From Aurantimonas coralicida (GTDB lineage: Bacteria > Pseudomonadota > Alphaproteobacteria > Rhizobiales > Rhizobiaceae): 53,010 nucleotides of DNA. The notes under the pieces were generated by a model. It had not been told where the DNA came from and ran no database searches. It saw only the letters and a list, made by a program, of their open reading frames with translations. Each line of letters begins with the position of its first letter. Positions within the stretch are counted from its first letter, which is position 1. Shown here one piece after another: positions 43,778 through 52,475 of this stretch. The position numbers were made by a program, and so were the translations under genes. The stretch is taken from the NCBI GenBank assembly GCA_011050685.1, contig DRFF01000066.1:1-53010 (forward strand). The letters run 5' to 3'.

Positions 43778-44794
43778 TCACCCGCGCTCATAACGCGCGA
43801 CCGCCTGCTCGATGGCGCCGAAGATCGACCGGTGCTTATCGTCGAGCATCTCGGTCCGCACCGTATCGCCGAATCGCAGGAACGGCGTTTTCGGCCCACC
43901 GCCCGCGATCGTCTCGACGGCGCGCGATTCCGCCAGGCACGCGTAGCCAACGCCGCCATCCGCAATCGATTTGCCGCGTTCGCCATCGCGCTTGTTGGAT
44001 ACCGTTCCCGAGCCGATGATCGTGCCAGCCGAGAGTGGCCGCGTCCTGGCTGCATGGGCGATCAATGTCGGGAAATCGACGCTCATGTCGATACCGGCAT
44101 TGGCCCGGCCAAACGGTTCGCCATTGTAGTCCACCGCAAGCGGCAGATGCAGCTTGTCCCCATCCCAGGCATCGCCGAGTTCGTCGGGGGTCACCGCGAC
44201 CGGCGAGAAGGCTGCGGGCGGCTTCGACTGGAAGACGCCGAAACCGTCGTCGCCTTCCGCCGGGATCAGGCCGCGCAACCAGACGTCGTTGATCAGCATG
44301 ACCAGACGGATCGCGGCGCGCGCCTCATCGACGCTCGCGCCCATCGCCACGTCGCCGAGGATCACCGCGATCCCACCCCCCATGTCGAGGCCAAAGGCCT
44401 CGTCGGCGAGCGGGATTGGGTCGCGCGGACCGAGGAAAGCATCCGAGCCGCCTTGTTGGATCGGCGGGTCGCTCCGGGTGGCCTCCGACATCTCGGCGCC
44501 GCCGGCCTTGCGTATCAATTCGATGTGGCTGCCGTAGGCCGATCCGGTCGCGAACTGAAACGCGCGGGGCAATGGGCTCATGGCGTCGTGCTCGTGAAAC
44601 CGTTCGACCGGAACCGAACCGCGCTCGAGGCTGTCGGCGAGCGCTTGCAGATGCGGGGCGACCCGCGCCCAGTCGTCGAGCGCCCGCTGCAGGCTGGGCG
44701 CGAGGAACGAGGCGTCGGTCATTTGGGTCAGGTCGCGGGACACGACGACGAGTCGCCCGTCGCGGCTGCCATCCTTAAGCGTTGCGAGTTTCAT
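43778..44794 (-). CDS. Fumarylacetoacetate hydrolase family protein
   Basis: A 338-residue protein starting MKLATLKDGSRDGRLVVVSRD, the standard opening of the FAH subfamily found in tyrosine and aromatic catabolism of Proteobacteria (motif split in use). Metal-site and core motifs include FGLDMGGGIAVILGD, VMLINDVWLR, and GTIIGSGTVSNKR near residue 255. It may hydrolyse fumarylacetoacetate or a related beta-diketone. No homogentisate or maleylacetoacetate genes are nearby, so the substrate is open. The ATG at 44794 is used rather than the start three codons upstream. Confidence 0.88.
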   Translation of the reverse strand: MKLATLKDGSRDGRLVVVSRDLTQMTDASFLAPSLQRALDDWARVAPHLQALADSLERGSVPVERFHEHDAMSPLPRAFQFATGSAYGSHIELIRKAGGAEMSEATRSDPPIQQGGSDAFLGPRDPIPLADEAFGLDMGGGIAVILGDVAMGASVDEARAAIRLVMLINDVWLRGLIPAEGDDGFGVFQSKPPAAFSPVAVTPDELGDAWDGDKLHLPLAVDYNGEPFGRANAGIDMSVDFPTLIAHAARTRPLSAGTIIGSGTVSNKRDGERGKSIADGGVGYACLAESRAVETIAGGGPKTPFLRFGDTVRTEMLDDKHRSIFGAIEQAVARYERG

Positions 44795-45116
44795 CAGTCC
44801 CACTTTCCTCGGATGCGCCGTGGAGGCGCTGTTTCGGTCCCGCTCCGCGATTCTTGTCGTTGCACTGCCGGGTATTCGTGGCAGAGCGGGTCAGATGCCG
44901 GGAAGCGGGATTTCAGCATGAAGGCCATTGTCCACCCAGCTTGACAGGCTTCGCTGCGACGGTCGAGGCCTTCTTGAAGCCGGGCGCCAACCCTATCGCG
45001 ACGGCGTCTGGCGCACGGCGAAAGCCGGGTCTTGCCTTCCTTCGCAAGAGTTCCAATTTTCCGGCGGAAGGACATCCATTCCGCCGCGAGCGGCGGCGCA
45101 GCGAAAGGCTATTTCC
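44795..45116. other. Intergenic region between FAH-family gene and small lipoprotein
   Basis: A 322-base region between divergent genes. A nine-codon frame beginning MKAIVHPA occurs at 44918-44944 but stops at once. I see no supported gene, clear promoter or repeat. Confidence 0.5.
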
Positions 45117-45329
45117 ATGACCATCAGACTTGCCACCATAACCGGACTCCTCGTCGCGACCATGAGTGTTTCGGCCTGTACCACGACGCAGAAGACGGTC
45201 GGCGGCGCCGTCGTCGGCGGTGTCGGCGGGGCGGTCTTGGGTGACGCGATCGCCGGAACCGGCGGTGCCGTGGTGGGCGGCGTCGCGGGCGCGGTCGCGG
45301 GCGGCGCGGTCGGGCGCAATCTAAAATAA
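45117..45329 (+). CDS. Small glycine-zipper lipoprotein
   Basis: A 70-residue protein with a lipoprotein signal: MTIRLATITGLLVATMSVSA then Cys21. The mature part is almost entirely a Gly/Ala/Val zipper (GGAVVGGVGGAVLGDAIAG, VVGGVAGAVAGGAVG), as in small outer-membrane glycine-zipper proteins. It probably inserts in or lines a membrane. It ends before a strong terminator at 45387 and converges on an OmpA-like lipoprotein that contains a similar zipper. Confidence 0.8.
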   Translation: MTIRLATITGLLVATMSVSACTTTQKTVGGAVVGGVGGAVLGDAIAGTGGAVVGGVAGAVAGGAVGRNLK

Positions 45330-45386
45330 TGCAGAGCCGGCGGTTGGACGAACCTCCGGCCGGTGCTTGACCGGTTGAGAACAGCG

Positions 45387-45420
45387 TGAGGGCCGCGCTC
45401 CCGTCGGAGCGCGGCCCTCA
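45387..45420. terminator. Perfect 15-bp hairpin terminator between the two lipoprotein genes
   Basis: TGAGGGCCGCGCTCC and its exact reverse complement flank a CGTC loop. A T-rich stretch (ATTTTTTG near 45434-45441) follows on the plus strand. It ends the small lipoprotein transcript and may act on the convergent one too. Confidence 0.85.
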
Positions 45421-45446
45421 TCATGTATCGGTCATTTTTTGCGGTA

Positions 45447-46109
45447 TTAGCCGGCCCGCAGCGGCGAGATCGCGATCTCGACGCGGCGGTTCTTGGCTCG
45501 GCCCTGCTCGGAGTCGTTGGTGGCGACCGGCTGGCTTTCGCCGAAGCCCTGGGTGTTGAGGCGGCGCGGGTTGACACCCTGGCTTGCCAGGAACTGGCTG
45601 ACCGAGGTAGCGCGCTGCTGCGACAACTGCAGATTGTAGGCGTCAGAGCCCTGACTGTCGGTGTGGCCGTAGACGTCGACGATCGATTTGTCGAACTCCT
45701 GCAGGACCAGCGCCACCGAGCTGAGCGTCGGATAGAAGGCCGGAAGGATCGACGACTGGTCGCTCGGGAATGTGATGTTCGACGGCATGTTGAGGATGAT
45801 GCGATCACCGGCCCGGGTGACGGAGACGCCGGTGCCCTGAAGCTGCCGGCGCAGCTTGTCTTCCTGCGAATCCATATAGGCGCCGACGCTGCCGCCAGCC
45901 AGCACACCGACGCCAGCGCCGATCAGCGCGGCGCGGCCCGAATCGGCGCCCGTCGCCTCGCCGACGAGATAGCCGCCGAGCGCGCCGACGCCGGCGCCGA
46001 TGCCGGCGCCGCCGACGGTGTTGGAGAGCTTGGCTTCACCGGTATACGGGTCGGTCGTACAACCGGCGACGGCGGCGGTCAGCGCAAGGACGAGGGCGAG
46101 CTTTTTCAT
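45447..46109 (-). CDS. OmpA-family lipoprotein with glycine-zipper domain
   Basis: A 220-residue outer-membrane lipoprotein. The lipobox VAGC places the acylated cysteine at residue 17. Residues 30-80 form a glycine zipper (GGAGIGAGVGALGGYLVG). The C-terminal 110 residues are an OmpA-type peptidoglycan-binding domain with VDVYGHTDSQGSDAYN and QLSQQRATSVSQFL, plus the NRRVEI end. It should tether the outer membrane to peptidoglycan, like YiaD-type proteins. The terminator for the upstream asd gene lies between asd and this gene. Confidence 0.93.
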   Translation of the reverse strand: MKKLALVLALTAAVAGCTTDPYTGEAKLSNTVGGAGIGAGVGALGGYLVGEATGADSGRAALIGAGVGVLAGGSVGAYMDSQEDKLRRQLQGTGVSVTRAGDRIILNMPSNITFPSDQSSILPAFYPTLSSVALVLQEFDKSIVDVYGHTDSQGSDAYNLQLSQQRATSVSQFLASQGVNPRRLNTQGFGESQPVATNDSEQGRAKNRRVEIAISPLRAG

Positions 46110-46285
46110 GAGCGATATCCAGTGTTGGCTTCGGGGCCTTCACGGCCCGCTTCGTGTCCATTCGCGGTCGGCGTTAGTTGCTACAAGTGACTGAAATACG
46201 ACTGATCAGATAGCCGCCGCAATTCCATTCCAGCGTTACCCACAGGCAACGGACAGAGCGTCCGCGTCCTTGTGGTATTCACAAA

Positions 46286-46318
46286 AGGAAAGGCCGGCCT
46301 CGCAAAGCGACACCGGCC
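46286..46318 (-). terminator. Rho-independent terminator of asd
   Basis: On the minus strand GGCCGG, an inner CGC-TTT-GCG stem and CCGGCC are followed by TTTCCTTTTG. It lies about 20 bases after the asd stop. Confidence 0.7.
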
Positions 46319-46336
46319 GTCCTGACTTGGGCTGGC

Positions 46337-47368
46337 TCAGGCCGCCCGCTGCGTTTTCAACAGGCCGCGATTGATCAGCAATTCGGCGATCTGAACGGTG
46401 TTCAACGCCGCGCCCTTGCGCAGATTGTCGGAGACGATCCAGATGTTCAGCCCGTTCTCCAGCGTCTGGTCCTCGCGGATGCGGGAAATGTAGGTGGCGT
46501 CTTCACCTGCCGATTCATACGGCGTGATGTAGCCGCCGTCCTCGTGCTTGTCGACGACGAGGCAACCCGGCGCCTCGCGCAGGATCGCGCGTGCCTCGTC
46601 GGCGGTGATCGGGTTCTCGAACTCGATGTTCACGGCCTCGGAATGGCCGATGAAGACCGGCACGCGCACGGCTGTGCAGGTAACCTTGATCTTCGGGTCG
46701 AGCATCTTCTTGGTCTCGACCATCACCTTCCACTCTTCCTTGGTGGAACCGTCCTCCATGAACACGTCGATGTGGGGAATGACGTTGAAGGCGATGCGCT
46801 TGGTGAACGTCTTGCGCTCGATCTCGTCGGCGACGAACACCGCCCGGCTCTGGGTGAACAGCTCGTCCATGCCGTTCTTGCCGGCGCCCGATACCGACTG
46901 GTAGGTGGACACGACGATACGCTTGATCTTGGCGTGGTCGTGCAGCGGCTTCAACGCGACGACGAGTTGCGCAGTCGAGCAGTTCGGGTTGGCGATGATG
47001 TTCTTCTTCGTGAAACCCGTGATGGCGTCGGCGTTCACTTCCGGAACGATGAGCGGCACGTCGGGATCGTAGCGAAACGCCGAGGAATTATCGATGACGA
47101 CGCAGCCCTTGGCCGCGATCTTCGGCGACCATTCCTTGGACACGCCGCCGCCGGCCGACATCAGGCAGATGTCGGTTCCAGTAAAGTCGTACTGGTCGAG
47201 CGGCTTCGTCTTCAGCGTCTTGTCACCGAAGGAGACCTCGGTCCCGAGGCTACGGCGCGACGCCAGCGCCACGACCTCGTCCGCGGGAAAGCCGCGTTCG
47301 GCGAGGATGCTCAGCATTTCGCGTCCGACATTGCCGGTGGCGCCGACGATGGCAACCTTGTAACCCAT
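46337..47368 (-). CDS. asd: Aspartate-semialdehyde dehydrogenase
   Basis: A 343-residue enzyme. The NADP-binding GATGNVGREML is at residues 9-19, the catalytic cysteine is Cys130 in ANPNCSTAQL, and SVSGAGKNGMDEL lies beyond. It makes aspartate semialdehyde for lysine/diaminopimelate, threonine and methionine synthesis. The ATG at 47368 (MGYKVAIVGATG) is preferred over one three codons upstream. It is transcribed separately from leuB, since a strong terminator lies between them. Confidence 0.96.
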   Translation of the reverse strand: MGYKVAIVGATGNVGREMLSILAERGFPADEVVALASRRSLGTEVSFGDKTLKTKPLDQYDFTGTDICLMSAGGGVSKEWSPKIAAKGCVVIDNSSAFRYDPDVPLIVPEVNADAITGFTKKNIIANPNCSTAQLVVALKPLHDHAKIKRIVVSTYQSVSGAGKNGMDELFTQSRAVFVADEIERKTFTKRIAFNVIPHIDVFMEDGSTKEEWKVMVETKKMLDPKIKVTCTAVRVPVFIGHSEAVNIEFENPITADEARAILREAPGCLVVDKHEDGGYITPYESAGEDATYISRIREDQTLENGLNIWIVSDNLRKGAALNTVQIAELLINRGLLKTQRAA

Positions 47369-47541
47369 GGGATACAATCCTTCGCTCTCCCCGTCTGATC
47401 ATTGCACGCTCGTCTACCGCCCCGGGGGAGACCAAGCGGGGCAGACGGCGTCAGATAATCGACGTTTTGATCGTGGAGCGCGCGAACATGGCCTGCGATA
47501 TGCGCGGAGACACCCCGCTTGTCAATCGGGCCACCAGAACG

Positions 47542-47574
47542 AAAAAAGGCCAGCCCCCGTTCGGAGGGCCGGCC
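47542..47574 (-). terminator. Rho-independent terminator after the leuB/micro-ORF unit
   Basis: On the minus strand a stem of about 11 pairs (GGCCGGCCCTCC / GGGGGCTGGCC, loop GAAC, two wobbles) is followed by TTTTTTCG. It lies about 70 bases after the 32-codon ORF stop and separates leuB from asd. Confidence 0.85.
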
Positions 47575-47641
47575 ATGCATTTCGGGGACGCAACGAGCAG
47601 GGTCGGCGGACGGCCCGCGATCCGTGGGCCGGGAACGAAAG

Positions 47642-47740
47642 CTAGACCCGACGCGGATCGCGCTTGGGCTCGCTGTCGCGGTTCAGAAACTTCTTGGCGA
47701 CCCAGCCGACAAAAACGGCTTTCAGGATACCTCTAATCAT
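47642..47740 (-). CDS. Candidate 32-residue micro-protein coupled to leuB
   Basis: A 32-codon frame: [20 protein letters not shown], then [12 protein letters not shown] and stop. An amphipathic or short membrane helix is followed by a basic tail. AAGGAG lies seven bases before the ATG, an excellent ribosome-binding site. The ATG overlaps the leuB TGA by four bases (ATGA), and a strong terminator follows. These three signals support translation. I do not recognise a family. A small membrane-associated protein is possible. Confidence 0.62.
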   Translation of the reverse strand: MIRGILKAVFVGWVAKKFLNRDSEPKRDPRRV

Positions 47741-48918
47741 CGTGCTCTCCTTCGACTGATTGAGGATACAATGACTGATGCAGCCAAGTGGTTGCATGAC
47801 CGAGATCCGGCGGCGAGCTTCTTTCGGAAACTGTCGTGCACCGCGTCGCCCATCTCGGCCGTGCCGACCTTCCGGCAACCGTCGGCCATGATGTCGCCGG
47901 TGCGGATGCCGCTGCCGAGCACCTCGGCGATCGCGGCTTCCAGCGCGTCTGCCTCGGCGATCATCGCGAAGGAATAGCGCAGGCACATCGCCAGAGAGGC
48001 GATCATCGCCAGCGGGTTGGCGATGCCCTGGCCGGCGATGTCGGGTGCCGAGCCGTGGACCGGCTCGTAGAGCGCGCGCCGCTTGCCGGTCTTGGCGTCG
48101 ACGGCGCCGAGCGAGGCCGAGGGCAGCATGCCGAGCGAGCCGGTCAGCATCGCCGCGATGTCCGACAGCATGTCGCCGAAGAGATTGTCGGTGACGATGA
48201 CGTCGAACTGCTTGGGCGCGCGCACCAGCTGCATACCGCCGGAGTCGGCCAGCATGTGTTCCAGCTGAAGGTCGGCATATTCGTCCCGGTGAATCCGCGT
48301 GACCACCTCGTTCCAGTAGAGCCCCGACTTCATTACATTGCGCTTTTCCATCGACGTCACCTTGCCGCGGCGGGTCCGGGCGAGGTCGAAGGCGGCGCGG
48401 GCGATGCGCTCGATTTCATAGGTTTCGTAAACCTGGGTGTCGATGGCACGTTTCTGGCCATTGCCGAGATCGATGATTTCCTTCGGCTCGCCGAAATAGA
48501 CGCCGCCGGTCAGCTCGCGCACGATCAAAATGTCGAGCCCCTCGATCACCTCGCGCTTCAGCGAGGAGGAGCCGGCCAGCGCCGGATAGCAGATCGCCGG
48601 GCGCAGATTGGCGAACAGCTCCATGTCCTTGCGCAAGCGCAACAGCCCGGCCTCGGGCCGCAGGTCGTAGGCGACCCCGTCCCATTTCGACCCGCCGACC
48701 GCGCCGAACAGGATCGCGTCGGCTTGCATCGCCAGATCCATGGTCGCATCCGACACCGGCTTGCCGCAGTCGTCATAGGCCGAGCCGCCGACGAGCGCGG
48801 TCTCGGTCTCGAAACCCGCGTTGGTCGCTTCGTTCATCACGGCGACGAGCTTTACGACTTCCGCCATCGTTTCGGGGCCGATGCCGTCGCCGGGAAGCAG
48901 CAGGAGCTTGGCTGTCAT
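47737..48918 (-). CDS. leuB: 3-isopropylmalate dehydrogenase with an extended C-terminus
   Basis: A 393-residue protein. Standard IPMDH motifs include [61 protein letters not shown] and [19 protein letters not shown] (the longest overlap normal family segments). It oxidises 3-isopropylmalate in leucine synthesis. GGAGGAAGGA precedes the ATG at 48918. The usual end near GTAEMGDAV plus about 15 residues is passed here: a further 20-odd residues (ending [10 protein letters not shown]) run to a TGA that overlaps a 32-codon ORF. The tail looks like loss of the original stop. Confidence 0.95.
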   Translation of the reverse strand: MTAKLLLLPGDGIGPETMAEVVKLVAVMNEATNAGFETETALVGGSAYDDCGKPVSDATMDLAMQADAILFGAVGGSKWDGVAYDLRPEAGLLRLRKDMELFANLRPAICYPALAGSSSLKREVIEGLDILIVRELTGGVYFGEPKEIIDLGNGQKRAIDTQVYETYEIERIARAAFDLARTRRGKVTSMEKRNVMKSGLYWNEVVTRIHRDEYADLQLEHMLADSGGMQLVRAPKQFDVIVTDNLFGDMLSDIAAMLTGSLGMLPSASLGAVDAKTGKRRALYEPVHGSAPDIAGQGIANPLAMIASLAMCLRYSFAMIAEADALEAAIAEVLGSGIRTGDIMADGCRKVGTAEMGDAVHDSFRKKLAAGSRSCNHLAASVIVSSISRRRAR

Positions 48919-49195
48919 CGAAATCCTTCCTCCAAGACCAAGATTGTCGCCTCTGCTACCTGCGGGAGGCACGCGCCGCAAGGCCGGCTGGTCACTCGGG
49001 GGAGTCGCGCTGCCGTCGCCTCGCGACGGATAATGGCGGTGCGGCCGACTGAAATACCTCGGTTTCGACATAATGTTTCAACCCCGGGTTAACCCTTCAG
49101 GATCGATAGATCGGCCATGCCAGCCACGGCGAAAGTCGCCCGCGTCCGGCCGGTCCGCCGGCCGCCGCCGTGTTGTCCTGTCGGCGGAGAGAGCC

Positions 49196-50101
49196 ATGCC
49201 ATTCGTCAGTTCCAGAGTCGCCGACAACTTGACGATCAGCCTCGGCATCCTGATCGGCGTCCTCGTTCTTCGCTGGTTGGGTGAGTGGGTCGCCACCCGC
49301 AGGGCCGATCCGATCGTCACGCGCCAACGCCGCTTCACCATTCGCGCCGTCTGCAATGCGGTCCTGGCAATCGCTCTTCTCGGCATCTGGCTGAGCGAAA
49401 TCCAGAACATCGTCTTCTCGCTCGCCGCGGTGATGGTGGCTCTGGTGGTGGCGACCAAGGAGCTGATTATGTGCGTCGCCGGCGCGGTGCTGCGCTTCAG
49501 CGGCCATCTCTTCAAGGTCGGCGATCGCATCGAGATGAGCGGCATTCATGGCGAAGTGATCGACCATGGCCTGTTCTCGACGACGATCATGGAGCTGCCA
49601 CCGCATCATCTCGGCCACGCTGGCACCGGTCGGACGGTGATGCTGCCGAACTCGATCTTGCTCACCGGCCCGGTCAGAGTGGAGCCGCAGCCGCGCCACT
49701 TCGCGCCGCATCGCTTCACCCTGACGCTGGAGACAGCAGGATCGGTGCGCAAAACGATCGCGTTGATCGAGGAAGCGGCTGGAGCGGCGCTCGCCGACGA
49801 CCTCGAGCGGGCGACCCGATTCCATCGGCTGACCGCTGGCAAAGCCGGCGCCGATATTGCCGGACCCGGCTTCGACGTGGCGGTGTCGACGTCGGAGATT
49901 GGCAAGCTGCAGTTCCATGTGATGATCTATTGCCTGGTCAAGGACGCGCGGTCGCTTGAGCAAAGGATACTGCTGGACGTCCTTTCGGCGGCGTTGCCGG
50001 GCGCCGTACGTCCGGCTCGACCCGTCGAAACTGACACTTGGGACGATATCGGGCGCCAGCTACGCGCCGCCGCCGTGCCGCAGGCCCACGTTGCGGCGTA
50101 G
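49196..50101 (+). CDS. MscS-family small-conductance mechanosensitive channel protein
   Basis: A 301-residue protein starting MPFVSSRVADNLTIS. Three N-terminal helices (about residues 12-95) include the pore-lining VMVALVVATKELIMCVAGAVLRF. The MscS beta domain follows with FKVGDRIEMSGIHGEVIDHGLF and the VMLPNSILL motif (pieces given for length). It should release solutes on sudden osmotic down-shift. The start chosen avoids an upstream extension rich in Arg/Pro. It is divergent from leuB. Confidence 0.9.
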   Translation: MPFVSSRVADNLTISLGILIGVLVLRWLGEWVATRRADPIVTRQRRFTIRAVCNAVLAIALLGIWLSEIQNIVFSLAAVMVALVVATKELIMCVAGAVLRFSGHLFKVGDRIEMSGIHGEVIDHGLFSTTIMELPPHHLGHAGTGRTVMLPNSILLTGPVRVEPQPRHFAPHRFTLTLETAGSVRKTIALIEEAAGAALADDLERATRFHRLTAGKAGADIAGPGFDVAVSTSEIGKLQFHVMIYCLVKDARSLEQRILLDVLSAALPGAVRPARPVETDTWDDIGRQLRAAAVPQAHVAA

Positions 50102-50149
50102 GCGGGACGGGCGACCAGTCCATCCGGGAAGCCAATTCAACTTCGCTTG

Positions 50150-50177
50150 AGCAGAGCCGGCTGCGGCCGGCTCTGCT
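50150..50177. terminator. Bidirectional hairpin terminator between mscS and GMC genes
   Basis: AGCAGAGCCGGC pairs with GCCGGCTCTGCT around a TGCG loop: 12 perfect base pairs between the convergent genes. T-rich sequence (TTGCTTTCG) follows on the plus strand. Confidence 0.75.
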
Positions 50178-50194
50178 TGCTTTCGTTCGGGCAC

Positions 50195-51766
50195 TTACAG
50201 CTCTCCGGAAGCCATCCGCCCGGCGATATGGTCGGCCTGGCGCAGCGCCAGCGCGACGATCGTCAGGGTCGGGTTCTCGGCGGCGCCGGTCGTGAACTGC
50301 GAGCCGTCGGAAACGAACAGGTTGGGGATGTCGTGGGTCTGGCCGAAGCGATTGACGACGCCATCCTCCGGCTTCTCGCTCATCCGGTTGGTCCCCAGAT
50401 TGTGGGTCGAGGGATAGGGCGGGGTGTGGATGGTGCGCACGGCTCCAACCGCGTCGTAGATCGCCGAGCCCTGCTGGTAGGCGTGGTTGCGCATCGCGGT
50501 GTCGTTGGGATGATCGTCGAAATTGACGTTGGCGACCGGCATGCCGAAAGCGTCCTTGTCGCTGTCCGACAGGGTGATCCGGTTATCCTCGCGCGGCATG
50601 TCCTCGCCGACGATCCACAGGCCCGCCATGTTGCGGTATTCGTCCATGGCGCTGGAGAAATCGCGCCCCCATTTGCCGGGGTCGAGAAAGGCCGCCATGA
50701 AGGGCAGGCCGAGCGACAGCGTTTCGAACTCATAGCCGCCGGCAAAGCCGCGCGAGGTGTCGTGCCTGGCCTCGTCCTGGACGATGCCGGCCATCGTCGT
50801 GCCCCGGTACATGTGCACCGGCTTGTCGAATGTGGCGTAGACCGACCCGGTCGTGTGGCGCATGTAGTTGCGGCCGACCTGGCCGGAGGAATTGGCGAGG
50901 CCGTCGGGAAACATCGAGGATTGCGAGTTGAGAAGCAGCCGTGGGCTTTCGATCGAATTGCCGGCGACGGCGACGATCCGGGCCTTCTGCACGTGCTCCT
51001 TGCCGTCCTTGTCGGCATAGACGACGCCGGTGACCTTGCCGGAGGCGTCGTGTTCGATCCTGAGGACCTGACTGTCCGGGCGGACTTCGAGCCGGCCGGT
51101 TTCCTCGCCCTTGGGTATCTCGGAGACGAGGGTCGACCATTTGGCGCCGGATTTGCAGCCCTGGAAGCAGAAACCGATCTGCAGGCATGACGCACGATCG
51201 TCGCGCGGCTCGGAATTGATGGCCATGCGGCCGGTGTGGACTTCCTTGTAGCCGATCTTCTTGGCGCCGGCTTCCAGCACCTTGAAGTTGTTGTTGCCGG
51301 GCAGGCCCGGGATGCCGTTGGTCCGGGTGACGCCCATCCGGTCCTCGGCCATGGCGTACCAGGGCTCCATCTCCTTCAGGTCGATCGGCCAGTCGAGAAG
51401 GTTGGCGCCCTCGATCGCGCCGTAGTGGGTCAGCGTCTTGAACTCGTGCTCCTGAATGCGCAGCGAGGCTCCGGCCCAGTGGGTAGTGGAACCGCCGACG
51501 GCCTTGACGATCCAGGCCGGAAGGTTCGGAAAATCCTTGGCGACCTGCCAGTCGCCGGACGTCGTGCGCTTGTCCTTCCACGCGAGCTGGCCGAAGGAAT
51601 CCCACTCGTCGTTGATGAAGTCCTCGGTCTCGTGGCGAGAGCCGGCTTCGAGGATGACGGTATCGATGCCCTTGAGGGCGAGTTGTGCGCCGAGGGTACC
51701 GCCGCCGGCTCCCGAGCCGACGATGACGGCCACGCTGTCGTCATTGAGATCATAAGGTGCGGGCAT
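50195..51766 (-). CDS. GMC-family oxidoreductase (FAD-dependent sugar/alcohol dehydrogenase large subunit)
   Basis: A 523-residue flavoprotein. The FAD Rossmann motif is VIVGSGAGGG (Gly17-Gly23), VILEAGSRHE follows, then GGSTTHWAGA. The C-terminal GMC signature includes THNLGTNRM and the ENPTLTIVALALRQADHIA active-site region. A four-cysteine stretch (CLQIGFCFQGC) near residue 195 matches the gluconate/sorbitol dehydrogenase subgroup and may bind an Fe-S cluster. It has no export signal of its own. The gene upstream encodes a Tat-targeted small subunit, so export as a complex is likely. A cytochrome c subunit is not encoded nearby. Confidence 0.92.
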   Translation of the reverse strand: MPAPYDLNDDSVAVIVGSGAGGGTLGAQLALKGIDTVILEAGSRHETEDFINDEWDSFGQLAWKDKRTTSGDWQVAKDFPNLPAWIVKAVGGSTTHWAGASLRIQEHEFKTLTHYGAIEGANLLDWPIDLKEMEPWYAMAEDRMGVTRTNGIPGLPGNNNFKVLEAGAKKIGYKEVHTGRMAINSEPRDDRASCLQIGFCFQGCKSGAKWSTLVSEIPKGEETGRLEVRPDSQVLRIEHDASGKVTGVVYADKDGKEHVQKARIVAVAGNSIESPRLLLNSQSSMFPDGLANSSGQVGRNYMRHTTGSVYATFDKPVHMYRGTTMAGIVQDEARHDTSRGFAGGYEFETLSLGLPFMAAFLDPGKWGRDFSSAMDEYRNMAGLWIVGEDMPREDNRITLSDSDKDAFGMPVANVNFDDHPNDTAMRNHAYQQGSAIYDAVGAVRTIHTPPYPSTHNLGTNRMSEKPEDGVVNRFGQTHDIPNLFVSDGSQFTTGAAENPTLTIVALALRQADHIAGRMASGEL

Positions 51767-51861
51767 GGTGCGTTTCCTCCCGGAGTTTTCGATGCCATCG
51801 CCTCCTCGCGGCGCATCGAACTCCCATTGTCGAATGCTGGATCTGTTTCCCGGCGCGGCTC

Positions 51862-52395
51862 TCAGAGCCAGTCGATGTCGTCGAAGCCGCGCTCGATGTA
51901 GCCGCCCTTGTCGGCCGAGGCGCCCTCATAGCCGAACATCGGCCAAAGCTCCTTCTGGTTGTAGAGCCCGACGACGAGGTTCGAGCGCACCTTCTGGAAG
52001 AACGGATCGCTCTCCATCTCCTTCAGGATCGCGGTACGATCGTCATCGCTCACCACCGCCGCGTAGTCCGTGTCGTGCTTGGTTCGGGCAGCATCGTTCA
52101 ACTTGGCGACGCCGTCCTCGAGCATCGCGAGATCGCCTTTCGAGGCGCGGGCCGCCTGATCGAGAATGTCGACGGCAATCGCGTAACATTTGTCCTCGAT
52201 CATGGCGTGCGGATAGGTGTCCCGCGACATCTGGACGAGGGTCGCAAAGGTCTCTGGCTTCGTTGCCTGCGGCATCTGACTCCAGGCCTGCCCGACGATC
52301 AGACCCGAAGGCATGATCGTCATGGCCAGAAGTCCGGCTCCGCCTTTCAGAAAGCTGCGCCGGCTCGGCGCGGCGCGTCCCATTACCTCTGCCAT
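51862..52395 (-). CDS. Gluconate 2-dehydrogenase subunit 3 family protein (Tat-exported small subunit)
   Basis: A 177-residue protein with a twin-arginine signal, SRRSFLKGG at residues 11-19, followed by a hydrophobic stretch. The rest fits the gamma subunit of gluconate/glucose dehydrogenases, with LVQMSRDTYPHAMIED and SDPFFQKVRSNLVVGLYNQKELWPMFGYEG (in parts). It carries the flavin subunit through the Tat system as a hitch-hiker and stabilises it in the periplasm. It precedes the GMC gene by 95 bases and follows gloA in the same direction. Confidence 0.9.
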   Translation of the reverse strand: MAEVMGRAAPSRRSFLKGGAGLLAMTIMPSGLIVGQAWSQMPQATKPETFATLVQMSRDTYPHAMIEDKCYAIAVDILDQAARASKGDLAMLEDGVAKLNDAARTKHDTDYAAVVSDDDRTAILKEMESDPFFQKVRSNLVVGLYNQKELWPMFGYEGASADKGGYIERGFDDIDWL

Positions 52396-52475
52396 TTTGG
52401 TTCCTCCCGATGGCGTGGTTCGTCTGTCTCGACTCGTCCCATTCTCCCGCTGGGCCGCGCCAGGAGCGCGCGGCG

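Noticed and set aside
44918-44944. Short frame MKAIVHPA that resembles the start of a zinc-type alcohol dehydrogenase
   Set aside because: It stops after eight codons, and the following sequence in other frames shows no dehydrogenase motif.
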